The notes beneath the pieces were generated by a model. The model made no database searches, was not told the origin of the DNA, and was given only the letters and a program-made list of their open reading frames with translations. A stretch of 64,000 bases of DNA from Mortierella alpina (taxonomy: Eukaryota; Mortierellomycota; Mortierellomycetes; Mortierellales; Mortierellaceae), in assembly GCA_029449245.1 (NCBI GenBank), contig JANATF010000012.1, forward strand, positions 744,001-808,000, in the 5' to 3' direction. The position numbers were made by a program, and so were the translations under genes. This document shows positions 13,701 through 26,200 of this stretch, one piece after another; position 1 is the first letter of the stretch, and the number at the start of each line of letters is the position of its first letter.

Positions 13701-15060
13701 CGGGATGGTCCTACCAGAATGATGTGGACCAGGTTTCGACAATCCAGCATCTTCCACGTATGGAACCGAGCATTTGATTCCTGTGAGAGATATCCACAAG
13801 TTCTCGTCGATATAAATATTGGATGGCTTCAGGCTTCCGTGGATGATCCCATTCTCATGCAATGCTTTGACCGCCTTCAAAAGCTGGTACACCAAGAATC
13901 CCTTTTTAAGAGACGTGTTCAAGTTTCCAGGATTGAATCGTAGCAAGTCCTGCAGAGTTGTTAGTCCAGTCGCTCCTCCTGAACGATGCGGTGATAAGCA
14001 ATAGTGCGCATTGTCCGATTCGATTATAACCGTGGCGGGTGCGATGTTAGCAGGAGCTTGTCGATTGCTGCTCTCCCGGTTCTCCATCATAACCAGCCTC
14101 GGGCTACTGCGACCATCGTCCTGAGATGGACAAACGATCCTATATCGCAACGTCGATGGATACAGCGCGTCGAGGACATGCTCCACCAAATTCTTGTCTT
14201 GCATCCGGCCATTCACTGCGGAGTCGCCGTTGCTGAAGGTGTGGTTGTGATCGTTATCGGCGTCTTCACTCTCCATGATTGGTTCGAATGCACTGTAGTC
14301 AGGCTGGATCTCCACCGCCGAATCTTGTATCTTGGACGCGTCGTCGCCCTTTGATATGCTCAAGAGTTCGCGAATGTATTCCTCTCCAGTCAAGTTCCAG
14401 TCGCTGTTGGGTGGTATAGAAGTCAACGTCGTAAAGGATCGCCGTGGCTGCTGCTTATTCTTGGGCGACGATTTCGTGGCCGCCTGTGCAAACACACGTG
14501 CCCTGGCAAATGAGAGAGTGTGTTGTTATTATCTGCGAACGGCGCACTGCGGGACTGTACAGCAAAAGAGCGACGCGCGATACAGATACATCTGACATAC
14601 CTAGTCCAGCCCTCTTGCTTCAATGATTTAGATTTTGAAATGACATTGATAAAGACATTAACATCGCCCACCGAAGAATTTGCAGTCGATGTGTTGGATG
14701 GTGCATCTTTCGTGGCCGCTGTGCGTTCAGATAAGCCGGTTGCTATCCCTTTGAGGAGTTGGTCCAGCCATGATTTTTGAACCTAGGAGGAGCGAAATTC
14801 TGCTTATCAGAGACCAGCATGCGGCAGGAGCAAACTTGTCACCAACAGTTGAAATGACTGAAGAAGCTAGTAGTGCAAGCTGGCTCAGAGTTTCCAAGTA
14901 ACTTTGAGGTAATGAGTGAGTGAGTGCTGTAACGTACCACACAACACGCAGTGTGGCCGAGGGTTGACTCGAGCGCGAAGCATGGGAATGCAACTTGGAG
15001 ATGCAGATCGCGTTCAATGAGCGCGGTCAGTTCCTGAGCATCGAGTCCTGCGCCAAACAT
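7775..15060 (-). CDS. WDR81/LvsG-like pseudokinase-BEACH-WD40 protein
   Basis: Nineteen exons (minus strand): 15060-14938, 14782-14601, 14502-13697, 13599-13513, 13428-12783, 12695-12005, 11909-11725, 11634-11415, 11321-11008, 10910-10667, 10550-10341, 10249-10148, 10063-9993, 9909-9286, 9211-9120, 9020-8758, 8660-8334, 8222-8025, 7882-7775. All phases close, giving 1,830 residues, close to animal WDR81. Domains: kinase-like region (about residues 100-370) with HGSLKPSN near 323 in place of HRDxKxxN and no DFG, so probably catalytically dead; BEACH domain (about 371-640; [23 protein letters not shown]); a helical middle; and C-terminal WD40 repeats (about 1500-1830; [14 protein letters not shown]). 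The Dictyostelium relative is named inactive kinase LvsG. Metazoan WDR81 acts with WDR91 on endosomal PI3P and aggrephagy; an endosomal role here is inferred. Exons 10, 13 and 19 are the least certain. Confidence 0.88.
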
Positions 15061-15283
15061 CGAATACGAGTTCTAGCGGGTTCTTGGAGGTGCACAATGC
15101 AAATGGGTATCAGGGATGCAGCTGTTGAGCAGCGCGGTACATGTAAGGAGAGAATAGTGACCAAAAAGGGAGCTGACAAGTGAGAGAGTGGTGACTGCGA
15201 TTCGGAACTCAAAAAAAAGTGCCATGACCGAACTGCAACTCATTCGCATCAATCTGCTGGACAGATCAAGGAGTGCGCCTGCC
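15061..15283. promoter_or_regulatory. bidirectional promoter, WDR81-like / FNBP4-like
   Basis: 223 bp separate the start codons of two divergent genes (15060 minus, 15284 plus), so both promoters must sit here or overlap the genes. No TATA element is obvious. Confidence 0.5.
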
Positions 15284-16795
15284 ATGAATGTCCTTGCCAA
15301 CTACGCAAGTGATTCGGACTCGGACGAAGATTCACAGCCAAAAGAGCCAGCTCGTAATAGCACCGAGGACAAGGACGATGATTTCGTCCTTGCTGCCCTG
15401 AAGGATCTCCAGAACTTTGCAGCCTCTATTCAGGGTGAAGGTGTGGGCGGGGATGAATCAATAGGGACCCCAGATCGACGCATAGGAAGCACAGAAGAAG
15501 CTTCAGTGAACAGCGTAGATACTGCTGCAGAGGATGATCTCAAGTTCCGCTCGTTCCTAAACGAGATTAACTCAATCCCTTACACTTCACAGGATCAAGC
15601 ACATCCTTCAACCACACCACCTCCACCACCCCCACCACTGTCACCGCCGCCAGAAACAACGTCATCAATTCCACCGCCACCTCCCGAGGATTCTACGGAA
15701 TGCGAAATTAATATAGGAGGTCATGATGTCGAAGCAACAACTCGTAGCATCGAGTCAGTATTTAGCCGATTAGACCACCTGACTCTTTTGCCCTCAACGT
15801 CAATGGACCCAAAGGACATGAAGCGTCGGCTACTTGAGTTTGCGATACGGATATTTGACTGGAAAAATGGAGGCCTTGACGATACATATTTTCTGGGCAA
15901 AGAAAGAGCAGAGGCTATGGCTGGTCATCTGCGACGACCAATCGCCACATCAGATCAGGATCTATTTCCACCGTCCGGAGGTGTTGTTGGTGCAATGGTC
16001 AAGCTCGTGCAGGAGCTAGAACAGATGGTCGCGCCTTATGGATGGTCATGCGTATGGGATGCAGAAGACGAAGCATATGGATTTCAGCATATCAGAACAG
16101 TAAGTGACTTTCCTCACCTATGACATGCTTTACCTTGAAGAGAGGCAACTGATAAGTCTCGTTGTTAATATCCCACATAATTTGATTGCGCTGACCTCCA
16201 GGGAACATACTCGTCAGTCTACCCATCGTTGGAGCTGCTTCATTATCTGGATCCGCCCACAGCCCCATCCCATTCAGCATCAACCTACAGGCATAGTAGC
16301 AGCAAGTCTAACTACATAGCCCGACCGTCGACTTTGTTCACATCGGCGCCAAAACCTTCAGCTCAGGCGCTGCAGAGTCCGCTCGATGTGAACTCGCCAA
16401 ATACCCCGCCACTGACTTCTGGAAGTGATCTCATACCCAACGTGACAACTGCGGCATCTATTGCGGCCTCTAAGAAGAAAAAACGGAAGCCAGACGAGGA
16501 AGGCGATCCCTTCTCTGATCAACATATTCACCCATCGCGCAGAGCAGTCCTGACAAACAAGGGAGGCACACCACAAGCGTCCATCTCCGCTGCAGGAACG
16601 TCCAAACCCATGCCTAGAAAGATGGCAAGCTTACTTCAGAAGTGGAACGAAAAGGATCTGGAAACGAGCAGTGAGGACGAGGAACAGGAGGATAAAGAAG
16701 CACGGAATCGACGCCAGTCATCGTCTGCAATTACAGGCGCCAATAGCCAGAGTTTGGGGAACGACTGGAGAGATAGGCGACTCCACCAGCGGTAG
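15284..16795 (+). CDS. FNBP4-like protein with degenerate WW domain
   Basis: Two exons, 15284-16099 and 16202-16795, phase 0, giving 469 residues. Features shared with formin-binding protein 4: an N-terminal acidic LANYASDSDSDED patch; the helix FLNEINSI; a polyproline tract (about residues 108-130); the block IFDWKNGGLDDTYF; then a WW-like module GWSCVWDAEDEAYGF. The intron splits this WW module. Its first Trp is kept, but the Tyr-Tyr pair and the second Trp are not clear, so ligand binding is doubtful. The C-terminus carries a basic KKKKRK patch and ASLLQKW, matching the FNBP4 end. Animal FNBP4 is nuclear, splicing-associated and binds formin FH1; the fungal role is unknown. ATG 15284 was preferred over the in-frame ATG at 15224 because the family motif begins almost at once. 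Confidence 0.8.
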
Positions 16796-17012
16796 AATAC
16801 CAAAACTTCATAAATTAGTTTGCGCTACTATCTCATGCGCCGTTATCTGTGCTCAGTCTACAATTACGAGCAATATTTTCCTCCGCACCGCGTTTGATTG
16901 TCGAAATCCCCTCATTGAAAAAAAGACAGCAAGGCATGAAGGAATGAACATGTTGTTTCTTATGAAAATGTTGTTTGTATTTGCGTCCATGGATACCAGA
17001 AACTAGACAGGT

Positions 17013-18840
<1,828 letters not shown>

Positions 18841-19839
18841 TCAGTCGGCTTTGGGTGCCGCCTGCGAAGTCTCGCCCTTGAACCGCGCGAAAGCCTCGCG
18901 CACGCCAAATTTGAGTCGGTCCATAGCACTCTCAACAGAGTCCAGTGCAGGTCTGACGTCCAAATGGAATACAGGCACATCGTTGACAACGTCATCGTCG
19001 CCACCATAGTAATCAATAACGTAGCGAACCTCCTTGCCACATCTGTCAATAACCCAGTCATGGCGATCAAAAGGCTTTGGCGCTCTATGGAGGCGAGTGA
19101 AGCGGGGCACAATGATAGCACGACTTGTAAGTAATTGCAGGCTTTACAAGAACAAGGATACTACTAGACACAAAATGATCGCTCAGTCAACTCACCCAAA
19201 GAAACTCATGATCCTAGCCTTCGGACTGAGTTCTTGTGGACGACCTTGGAAGCGAAGCAGCTTGGGATCGCAGCAAGTACTAAGAACATTCAGTATGCAA
19301 AAAAGAAGAGAAGGTCGTCAATTCCAGTGATCCGATCTGCTCCAATAAACATACCGGCAGGCCGAGTCGACTCCAAGACAGCTATGAGAAACTGCCAGCA
19401 CAAAACACGCGCGGATAATCACATACTCAGAATGCTCCTTCTCCCACTTCATGACCTCGGCCCAAGCTTCCTCATTCATCCAGTTGTGAATATCGACCAT
19501 GGTCTCGATCGCATTCTCGGGTGTCTCCCAACCCTTTCTACGGAGGGCGTTGTAAAACTGCTGAGGAGAGGGGTACTCCCAGTTTGATTCATCCTCAGCC
19601 TTAGCTCTAGGGATCGAGGAAATGACTCTCTCGGTGGGGAGGGGTATCTCTTGGTCCGGCAAAGGTGCCTGAGCCAAATTAGGAATGTTGTTGTCTGGGT
19701 TGAGTGTGTTGGCATCGCCATCCTCCTTGCGGTGCATCGGGCAGCCTGGTGGTGGTTTGGGCTTGGGAGGCTCCTGGGCTTTGTGCATAGGGCAGCCTGG
19801 GGGCGGGCTTGCAGCTGTAGTGTCCTTTGCTGGTGACAT
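18841..19839 (-). CDS. cytochrome c heme lyase (holocytochrome c synthase)
   Basis: Attaches heme covalently to apocytochrome c (or c1) in the mitochondrial intermembrane space. Exons 19839-19427, 19279-19196 and 19123-18841 (phases 2 and 2) give 259 residues. Two heme-regulatory CPMH motifs are seen near residues 15 and 33, in a duplicated Pro-rich PPGCPMH segment. The core follows: [21 protein letters not shown], then [12 protein letters not shown] and SPKARI across two splices, then [12 protein letters not shown] and [18 protein letters not shown] closes the domain. The protein ends in a short Ala/Lys tail. The frame stays open upstream to an ATG at 20061, adding 74 Arg-rich residues; the shorter start was chosen because the family lacks presequences (see findings). 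Whether it serves c, c1 or both is not decidable. Confidence 0.94.
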
Positions 19840-20228
19840 GGCTTTGGTGTTTAGGGGATCGAAGGGAGAGTAAGAGAGAAGAAGACAGGTTTTCGGAAAT
19901 GGGAGCTCGGAGATGCGAGGAGGAAAAGTGAGCGATCGACGACGGACAATCAATCGCCTTGACCCCCTTTTGGAGTGAAAGCCGAGTGAGTGTGTACAAA
20001 CAATCCAAGCCACTCGCGCACTGCCAATGCCCCTGGCGCCGGACGGAACTGACTGCGACATGGCATACAGTGTAAACGTGAAATAGCGAGCACTCCAGAG
20101 TCGTGCGGTCGGTGAAGGTGATTTATATATGTTACAATGTGTGTTTCTATCGAGCTGTTGGCCTCTTCTTGCCCAGATCAGATGTGTGTATCAAGTGTGC
20201 GTCGTCCTGTGCTCCCCGCGACTTGTGA
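19840..20228. promoter_or_regulatory. heme lyase promoter with TATA element
   Basis: 389 bases between uL11m and the heme lyase ATG at 19839. On the minus strand a TATATAAAT sequence lies at about 20130-20122, some 60 bases upstream of an in-frame ATG at 20061. That spacing would put transcription start just before this upstream ATG. Confidence 0.5.
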
Positions 20229-20681
20229 TTATGCGACAACCTCAATACCCATAGACTTTGCGCTTCCGACAATTCCTGAGCAAATTCCCTTGAGCGACAA
20301 GTGTCCCATGCCATCATCCGCTTGCTTGATCTTGGCAATCTCATAGATCTGCTTCAAGTTGACCTTGCCGACAAAAGGGTGACCGGGTCCGATGTTGGTG
20401 GCGCCCTTCTCGATGCCTGCAGCACGCTTGAGGAAAAAGGAAGTTGGTGGAGATTTGGTGACAAAGGTGAAGGTGCGATCGCCCTTGACAGTGATAATGA
20501 CGGGAAGGGGTGTTCCGACGTCAACGTTCTTGGTCCTGTCGTTAAACTGTTTGCAGAAATCCATCGACTTGACTCCGCGCTGTCCAAGAGCGGGACCGAT
20601 GGGAGGCGATGGTGTGGCCTTTCCAGCAGGAACGACCAGGCGGAGGAGAGAGGCAGCAGCGGCAGGGGCTTTCTTGGACAT
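20229..20681 (-). CDS. mitochondrial large-subunit ribosomal protein uL11m
   Basis: Single exon, 150 residues, ATG at 20681. The L11 signature region PPIGPALGQRGVKSMDFCKQ near residues 26-45 is of the bacterial/mitochondrial type, not the cytosolic L12 type, and KGDRTFTFVTKSPPTSFFL follows. L11 forms the GTPase-associated centre of the ribosome with its rRNA stalk base. The short hydrophobic/basic N-terminus may act as an uncleaved targeting signal. The gene is divergent from the JTB-like gene with 171 bp between starts. Confidence 0.93.
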   Translation of the reverse strand: MSKKAPAAAASLLRLVVPAGKATPSPPIGPALGQRGVKSMDFCKQFNDRTKNVDVGTPLPVIITVKGDRTFTFVTKSPPTSFFLKRAAGIEKGATNIGPGHPFVGKVNLKQIYEIAKIKQADDGMGHLSLKGICSGIVGSAKSMGIEVVA

Positions 20682-20852
20682 TATGGAACGACTTGATGTG
20701 AGATCAGGGTGATGTTGCAAGCCAGATTGGAATGGAATCAAATAAACATACAGTGTGAATTATTACACGTGATTTGCAGCACTGGTCGGCTGAAGGGTTC
20801 GCTTCATCCTTCACGTCCTGAAGGTCACTACTCCACACCCTAATTATAATAG
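20682..20852. promoter_or_regulatory. bidirectional promoter, uL11m / JTB-like
   Basis: 171 bp between divergent start codons (20681 minus, 20853 plus). An AATTATAATAG stretch abuts the JTB-like ATG. It is AT-richer than its neighbours. Confidence 0.5.
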
Positions 20853-21657
20853 ATGCGTCCACCCCTACCACATGCAGGTCCTATGCAGCAAGCTCTGCTA
20901 AAGCTGATCGCCCTACTCTTATGTCTTTCACTGTAACGGCAGCTCTTTGACGATTTCCTTAGGTTGACCCTTCAAACCCTGCCCCGACTCGCCTTGGTGC
21001 TAACAATCCGTTCCCTCTTGGCATTGCTTTACATCGTACTATTGATAGCACACTTTCTTCCTCAGCAGAACCTCATGACTCGCACTCTGGGCATTTAGCT
21101 CTTGGGATTTCCAAAAGGCAGATTGGACAGCCCGTAACCCTTCCTCCTTTCAGTTGCGAGTCTGTAGGAGAATGTCTCGCTTGCAGCGCCCTGCAGATCG
21201 TAAGAATGCATATCAGCGCGCATTGTGCCCTTGAACGTATCTACAGCGGGCGCAACCAACTGACATCGCATTTTATCCACTGAATGACAGCAAGCAGAAG
21301 ATACGTGCAAGGAAACCCATAATCGCCAGAGGATAGAGTGCAAGTTTGACGATCCGAAGGATGACGAGAACGAAGAGCTCAAAATTCGACTACCTACCTA
21401 TCGTTCCTGCCCTCGTGTAAAGGCTGTGGAGGCGAGGAAATTTGCGCACTTTTTTGTAAGGATTCGAAAAGGAATCATCTAGGCTGCCATTCCCTGACTG
21501 TGATAAAAACTCTAACCTTTGTTCCTTTCCACGGTTGTGTATCTAGTCTACGAACATCTTCTTGGCTCTCTTTTCAGGGATACTGATGGTATGGCGCAAA
21601 CGGAAGCTCGCAGCTGCTCAGTACAGACGGATGGCTCGAAGGATAGGCAATGCATAG
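20853..21657 (+). CDS. JTB-family type I membrane protein
   Basis: Four small exons, 20853-20932, 21049-21199, 21291-21455 and 21547-21657, with phases 2, 0, 0, giving 168 residues; no single open frame shows it. Order: signal peptide (QQALLKLIALLLCLSL, exon 1); a Ser/His-rich lumenal stretch; a Cys module CESVGECLACSALQI..C (exon 2 into 3); IECKFD, then YRSCPRVKAVEARKFAHFF; and in exon 4 one membrane segment NIFLALFSGILMVW followed by a basic tail RKRKLAAAQYRRMARR. This is the architecture and Cys spacing of JTB (jumping translocation breakpoint) proteins: CxxxxECxxC, C, SC, F..F, TM, basic tail. Intron 1 (116 nt) has a CTAAC branch-like site. Human JTB is linked to mitochondria and cytokinesis, but its molecular role is unclear. 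A second in-frame ATG is at 20883. It is convergent with REX4, 76 bp away. Confidence 0.82.
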
Positions 21658-21733
21658 AATCATTTGGATCAGTAAACCACAGCACGTTTTCAACTTCTTT
21701 TGCTTTATTGTTTTTCAGGAGAATCTGTGCGGA

Positions 21734-23024
21734 TCAATTCCTTTTAGAAACCTTCTTCTGGACTTTGGTCGCCTGCTGCGTCCTTCTCTTGGCTTTAAGC
21801 GCCAGCGATGAGTCCCACGCCTCCTTGTGCTTCCTGTAGAGCAAAATGGTTATCCGCGCATCTTCCACACTGGAATGTGATCCGTCTTGAATCTTGACAC
21901 CCAGGATTTCGAGCGCCAATTTCTTCAACGATGGTGTCTTTCCTTTGGCGAGAGCCCTGAAGGGTGTATATCTGGAGGTATCACGAATCAGTCTCTGAGG
22001 ATGATCCAGCAACAGCGCCTTAAAATCGTTGTGCACAGCATGTCCGACCACGATCTTGTCCTCAATGACATCTGCGACCTGCTTTTGGGCATCCTTGAAC
22101 TCCACTGCGGTAAGAAGGTGCTTAGGGGTGATTCCACTGACTGCTGTACGGAAATCAGTAACACGCTCCATGGGGCGCACGTAGAGATCCAGAATAGTAA
22201 CGCCATAGTAGTTCACTATACTGACTCGCGCCAATGCTGATTGTTCGCCTTCAGGCCCAACACCCACCATCTCACAATCGATTCCCACGTACTTTCCAAT
22301 TCTAGCAAACAGCAATGGTACAGAGGACAAAGTCGCCATCAGCTGCCGGTCCACATAAGTTGTGATCAACTGGACGAAACTATGTGGCACCGAAAAGAAA
22401 GAGACACTTACTTGTGCTTTCCTGTTTCTGTGGGGTCGTATTCGGTTTTCTTTCCAGCCTTTCCGTATGCCTTCTGCAGATCCTCCTTTGTAATGTCATC
22501 GAACCAGAGTTGCGTGGTGTCGTGCTTGGTTCCAGACGCAAGATCCTGCTTCAATGCCTTCTTCCCTGAACCTGCTTCGCCCTCGTCTTCGTTATCCGAA
22601 TCCTCATCCGAGAGCTCAGAGTGCGACCTCTTTCTTGACGCCTTTGTCACGGGTATAGATTTCCTAGGAGCAGGGTTGATTTTCTATACATTTGGCAAGT
22701 TGGCAGGGCACAACGAGGAGGTATTAGTTGAGATGAACCACAGGTGCTACTTAGAAGCTCCAGGTGTGGCAGCTAGATCAATGGGCAAGATCTTACAGAT
22801 ATGAGGGACTTCCAATTTGACGAGGGAGCTGCTTTTGCGACGACAGACGAGGTCACTGTCGTCTCGTTGGCGACTTTCACTGTCTTTGCAACTACAATTT
22901 TGTTCTTCTTGGAAAGTTGCTTCTGGACTGCAGCAGGCTTTTTGGAGTAGTTGAGGCGGGTTACTCTGTGAGGCTGCTTCTTTGCGCCCTTGGTAGCAGC
23001 TGGCTTTTGCTGTTTCGCAGGCAT
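21734..23024 (-). CDS. REX4: RNA exonuclease 4 (DEDDh 3'-5' exonuclease)
   Basis: Exons 23024-22797, 22683-22412 and 22301-21734 (phases 0 and 2) give 355 residues. The N-terminal third is Lys-rich and acidic by turns, typical of nucleolar targeting. The catalytic domain begins at [16 protein letters not shown] and shows ExoI (D and E in DCEM), ExoII ([16 protein letters not shown]) and ExoIII ([17 protein letters not shown]), so all DEDDh residues are present. The C-terminus is basic. Rex4 homologues act in pre-rRNA processing (yeast Rex4 influences ITS1 cleavage) in the nucleolus. Start ATG 23024 is divergent from the YEATS2-like gene, 218 bp apart. Confidence 0.94.
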
Positions 23025-23242
23025 GGCTGTTGTATATATGAGGTTGAGGGGAAGGAATGCAGAGCCAGGAAGGAGAAAAGAAAAAAGAAAACTTGTTTAC
23101 AATTCGATTGCAGCCTGTTAAACACGTGATATGCTTTTTTTTAGGTGGACATCTGCTTCCCCTCCTCAACGCACTGCATCCTTCCTCAGCTCTTCATTGA
23201 CGCAAGAGTATCTACACACCATATACGCTACAGCCCACCAGC
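23025..23242. promoter_or_regulatory. bidirectional promoter, REX4 / YEATS2-like
   Basis: 218 bp between divergent start codons. TATATA at about 23033-23038 is too close to the REX4 ATG to be a normal TATA box. No other site recognised. Confidence 0.45.
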
Positions 23243-26200
23243 ATGTCCTTGCAGGCAAGGAACGACTCTAGCCACAATGCAGCCTCGACCATTCCTGACG
23301 CACAAGTGCTGGACGTGACCATGGAGACAGCCGCAAACACGGCACTCCTCGCGCTGGCACTGCCGACCACCACCACCAATCCCACTACATTAACGACAAC
23401 AGGCGCGTCTGATGCCATAGCGGTAGCCAATCCAGCCGCAACAGCAGAAGAGGGTGCAAGAATAGCAGTGACGCGTCAAAAAGTCGTCGATATTATAGAC
23501 CATCAGTTTGACCTGGAAGTTCTCCTTCGCCATGCCGAAGGAGCGGCGATTGCGCAGGAGCTTGCAAAGACAGAGCGCATGCTTGAAGATCTGCGACACG
23601 CCATTCTCAGCGGTACGTGTTACAACATCTTTACAGATCAAAGTCGTCCTCGTCGAAATCTGCTTCCAGTGTCTGCGACCCTCCAGCTCGATACTTAAAA
23701 AACTTTTGTGCTACTATTTAATAGAGCGACAAGGAGCCCCCTATGGCAACTCCGTAATGTCACGCAGCGCTGGATCCCAGAACACGCCGCAGAGCCAACA
23801 CTACAGCAGCCGACAGAGTTCTAGAAGGACTACAGCTTATTATGGACGGGATCAACGCCAGCCAGAAGCGCTCTACGCAGTTCGAGCAGATGGGCAGTTC
23901 GTCAGGTACAATACGCGCAAAATGCCTCCGTGATTATCGATCGCCAAACACGTAAACCCTTTGGTACTGTTCTAGCGTGCTCTTGATGCTTACTCTCAGT
24001 GACTCTATTTGTAACTAGACTGGGTTGCCCTAGGTGCGACCGGTATGATTTCGGGAGCATTCAGGGATTGATCAACCACATGCGCCTGTCCCATAAGTTG
24101 GTCTTCAAAAACACAGAGGAGGGCGTACGATACTGTGGCATCGTCGTTGTAAGTGGCGTCAAACAGCAAAGCAACACGGGATTTAAGTGCTTTGGATGTC
24201 GCCATAATCTCTAACGACTCCATGTCATCTTTTCAAAATTGCGGCTATAGCCTTCGAGCGAAGTTCCATTAGACCACCCGTGCAGAACAAAGATTGTTTT
24301 CAGTTCTCTGTCCGCAAGGTATCATTATGCACCCTAAACTCCCTCTGACATCAAATCAGTGTGAGGATTCTCGGAATCTAACATCTTTCTGTAACTCGTG
24401 AACTATAGCGATTCCGGTCAAGGCCAACTTGAGTTTGCAAAGGTATGACGGGCAATCTATGCACAAAAGCAAAAGGCGAGCGGTGTTCTAGGACCAGGTA
24501 CTGCTGTAACGTTTTGTCTCACTGACCATATTCAATCCCCTCCTTATTCCTGATGACAGCCTACCATCAAGACGTATGATGAAGATGTTGATCTTGAACT
24601 GGATGACAACCGTGCTAGAGGCAGCAACGGCGGTCCATCATCATCCCAACAACCCTCGCACCGTAAGAATAGTGCAGCATCTATCAATTCTTCCTCAAAC
24701 TCAGGATCAGAGAGTGAATCAGATACGTCAGGAGTAGTTTCTGGGGGCGATTCAGGAGGACTTGGAGCTGGCAAGAGGCGGCGGCGGTCGTCGTTGGCAC
24801 TGAGCATTGCGAGGCCTCAAAAGGGTAAGCCAGGCTCAAAGCCCAACGTTGGCTCTGACAGTGATGGCGGGTCGGATGAGAGTGGTAGCGAAGCTACTCC
24901 ACGGCCGACCACTGCTGGCAAGGGTCCAAAGCGGATGTATGGCAGCATGAGTCAAGGCCCTAACATTGCTAATGGGGCAGCAGCTGCGCAAACGACGCGA
25001 TTTCCAGCGTTGGATACCTCGAGGAATAGCAGCAATTTGGCGACATCATATAGCGCTCAGGATAGTCGGATGTCCAGCGCAGCGAGCAGCAGGGCAGCTA
25101 GTCCTGCGATTCACCCTCTTATGAGCGAAAACGACATTTCAGAGCCAAGCACGCCTTTAGCGACAATGTTCTCCACTTCCCAGTCCAATTCTTTGATTTC
25201 ACCATCGAGTATGAACAAACCGAACGACACAACCACCTCAGCAATTGGCATTACAACACTCAGCGTTGGACCCGTTCAGGGCTCAGGGCCGTCCGAGCGA
25301 CAGCAAATACAGTCGCTGCCGCCTCAACAACTTCAGCCAACTATTATTTCGTTCGGTGCGAATGCGATTCACGGAGGAGTACCTGCGCCTTTGGACACTG
25401 TCGGATCCAGATTTTACGTCAAGAGGCGCATGGTTGTTGGAAACGTGTCGAAATATCTCCCAGAGGACAAGCGGGATCCACGTTTAAAAGAGTTCCCATA
25501 CAAGTGGATGATTTATGTTGATGGAACACCTAAACCCGAGGACGTCACTGCGTATATCTCCAAGGTCGAATTCCATCTGCACGAAAGTTACAAGCCCAAT
25601 CACATCGTCACGGTCTCGGAGCCACCATTTCATCTCAGTCGCTATGCCTGGGGAGAGACACAGATCAAAGTGCGCCTGTTCTTCCATGATGCCCGGAATA
25701 AGCCCGTGGAAGTTTACCATCGCCTGGCGGTAAGTCGAGTTTTTTATTTTCGACGTTATTTTGGGGCGTATATATGTCCAATCCGCTGATCTGGTTTTAA
25801 TGACTCTTGATCTGCCATGCTTGTTCAAAGTTGGATCCCACTCACTGTGGACGACAGGTACATGGACGAGAACGACACGTGGACCTGGAACTTGACAGGA
25901 ATACGACATTTATGCCGATCATACCTTTCCAGTCTCGATCCTCAAAAGGCAGTAACAGCGCCAGTAATAGGCGTCCCCATAACAACCTGATCCTGAATTC
26001 TGCAGCCGAAGTGGCTATGGCTGATGGCGCAGAGGACGATGAACGGGAACTCCAGGACACGCTCTCAATACCCAGCGCTGCACAAGTTAATCAAGCTGCG
26101 CATCAGGAAGTGAACGGAATGAGTACTGTGCTGCAAGGTGCGGATGGCAGTCCTATTGATACTGTGCGAGCAGCCTCGGTCATTGACGAGAATTCTGCTG

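Noticed and set aside
14283-14296. tRNA B-box-like GGTTCGAATGC
   Set aside because: Lies inside coding sequence, lacks the final CC and any A box or acceptor stem.
20933-20962. 30-nt intron for the JTB-like gene (acceptor CCTTAG)
   Set aside because: Too short to splice. The acceptor at 21048 gives a 116-nt intron with a branch-like CTAAC and correct phase.
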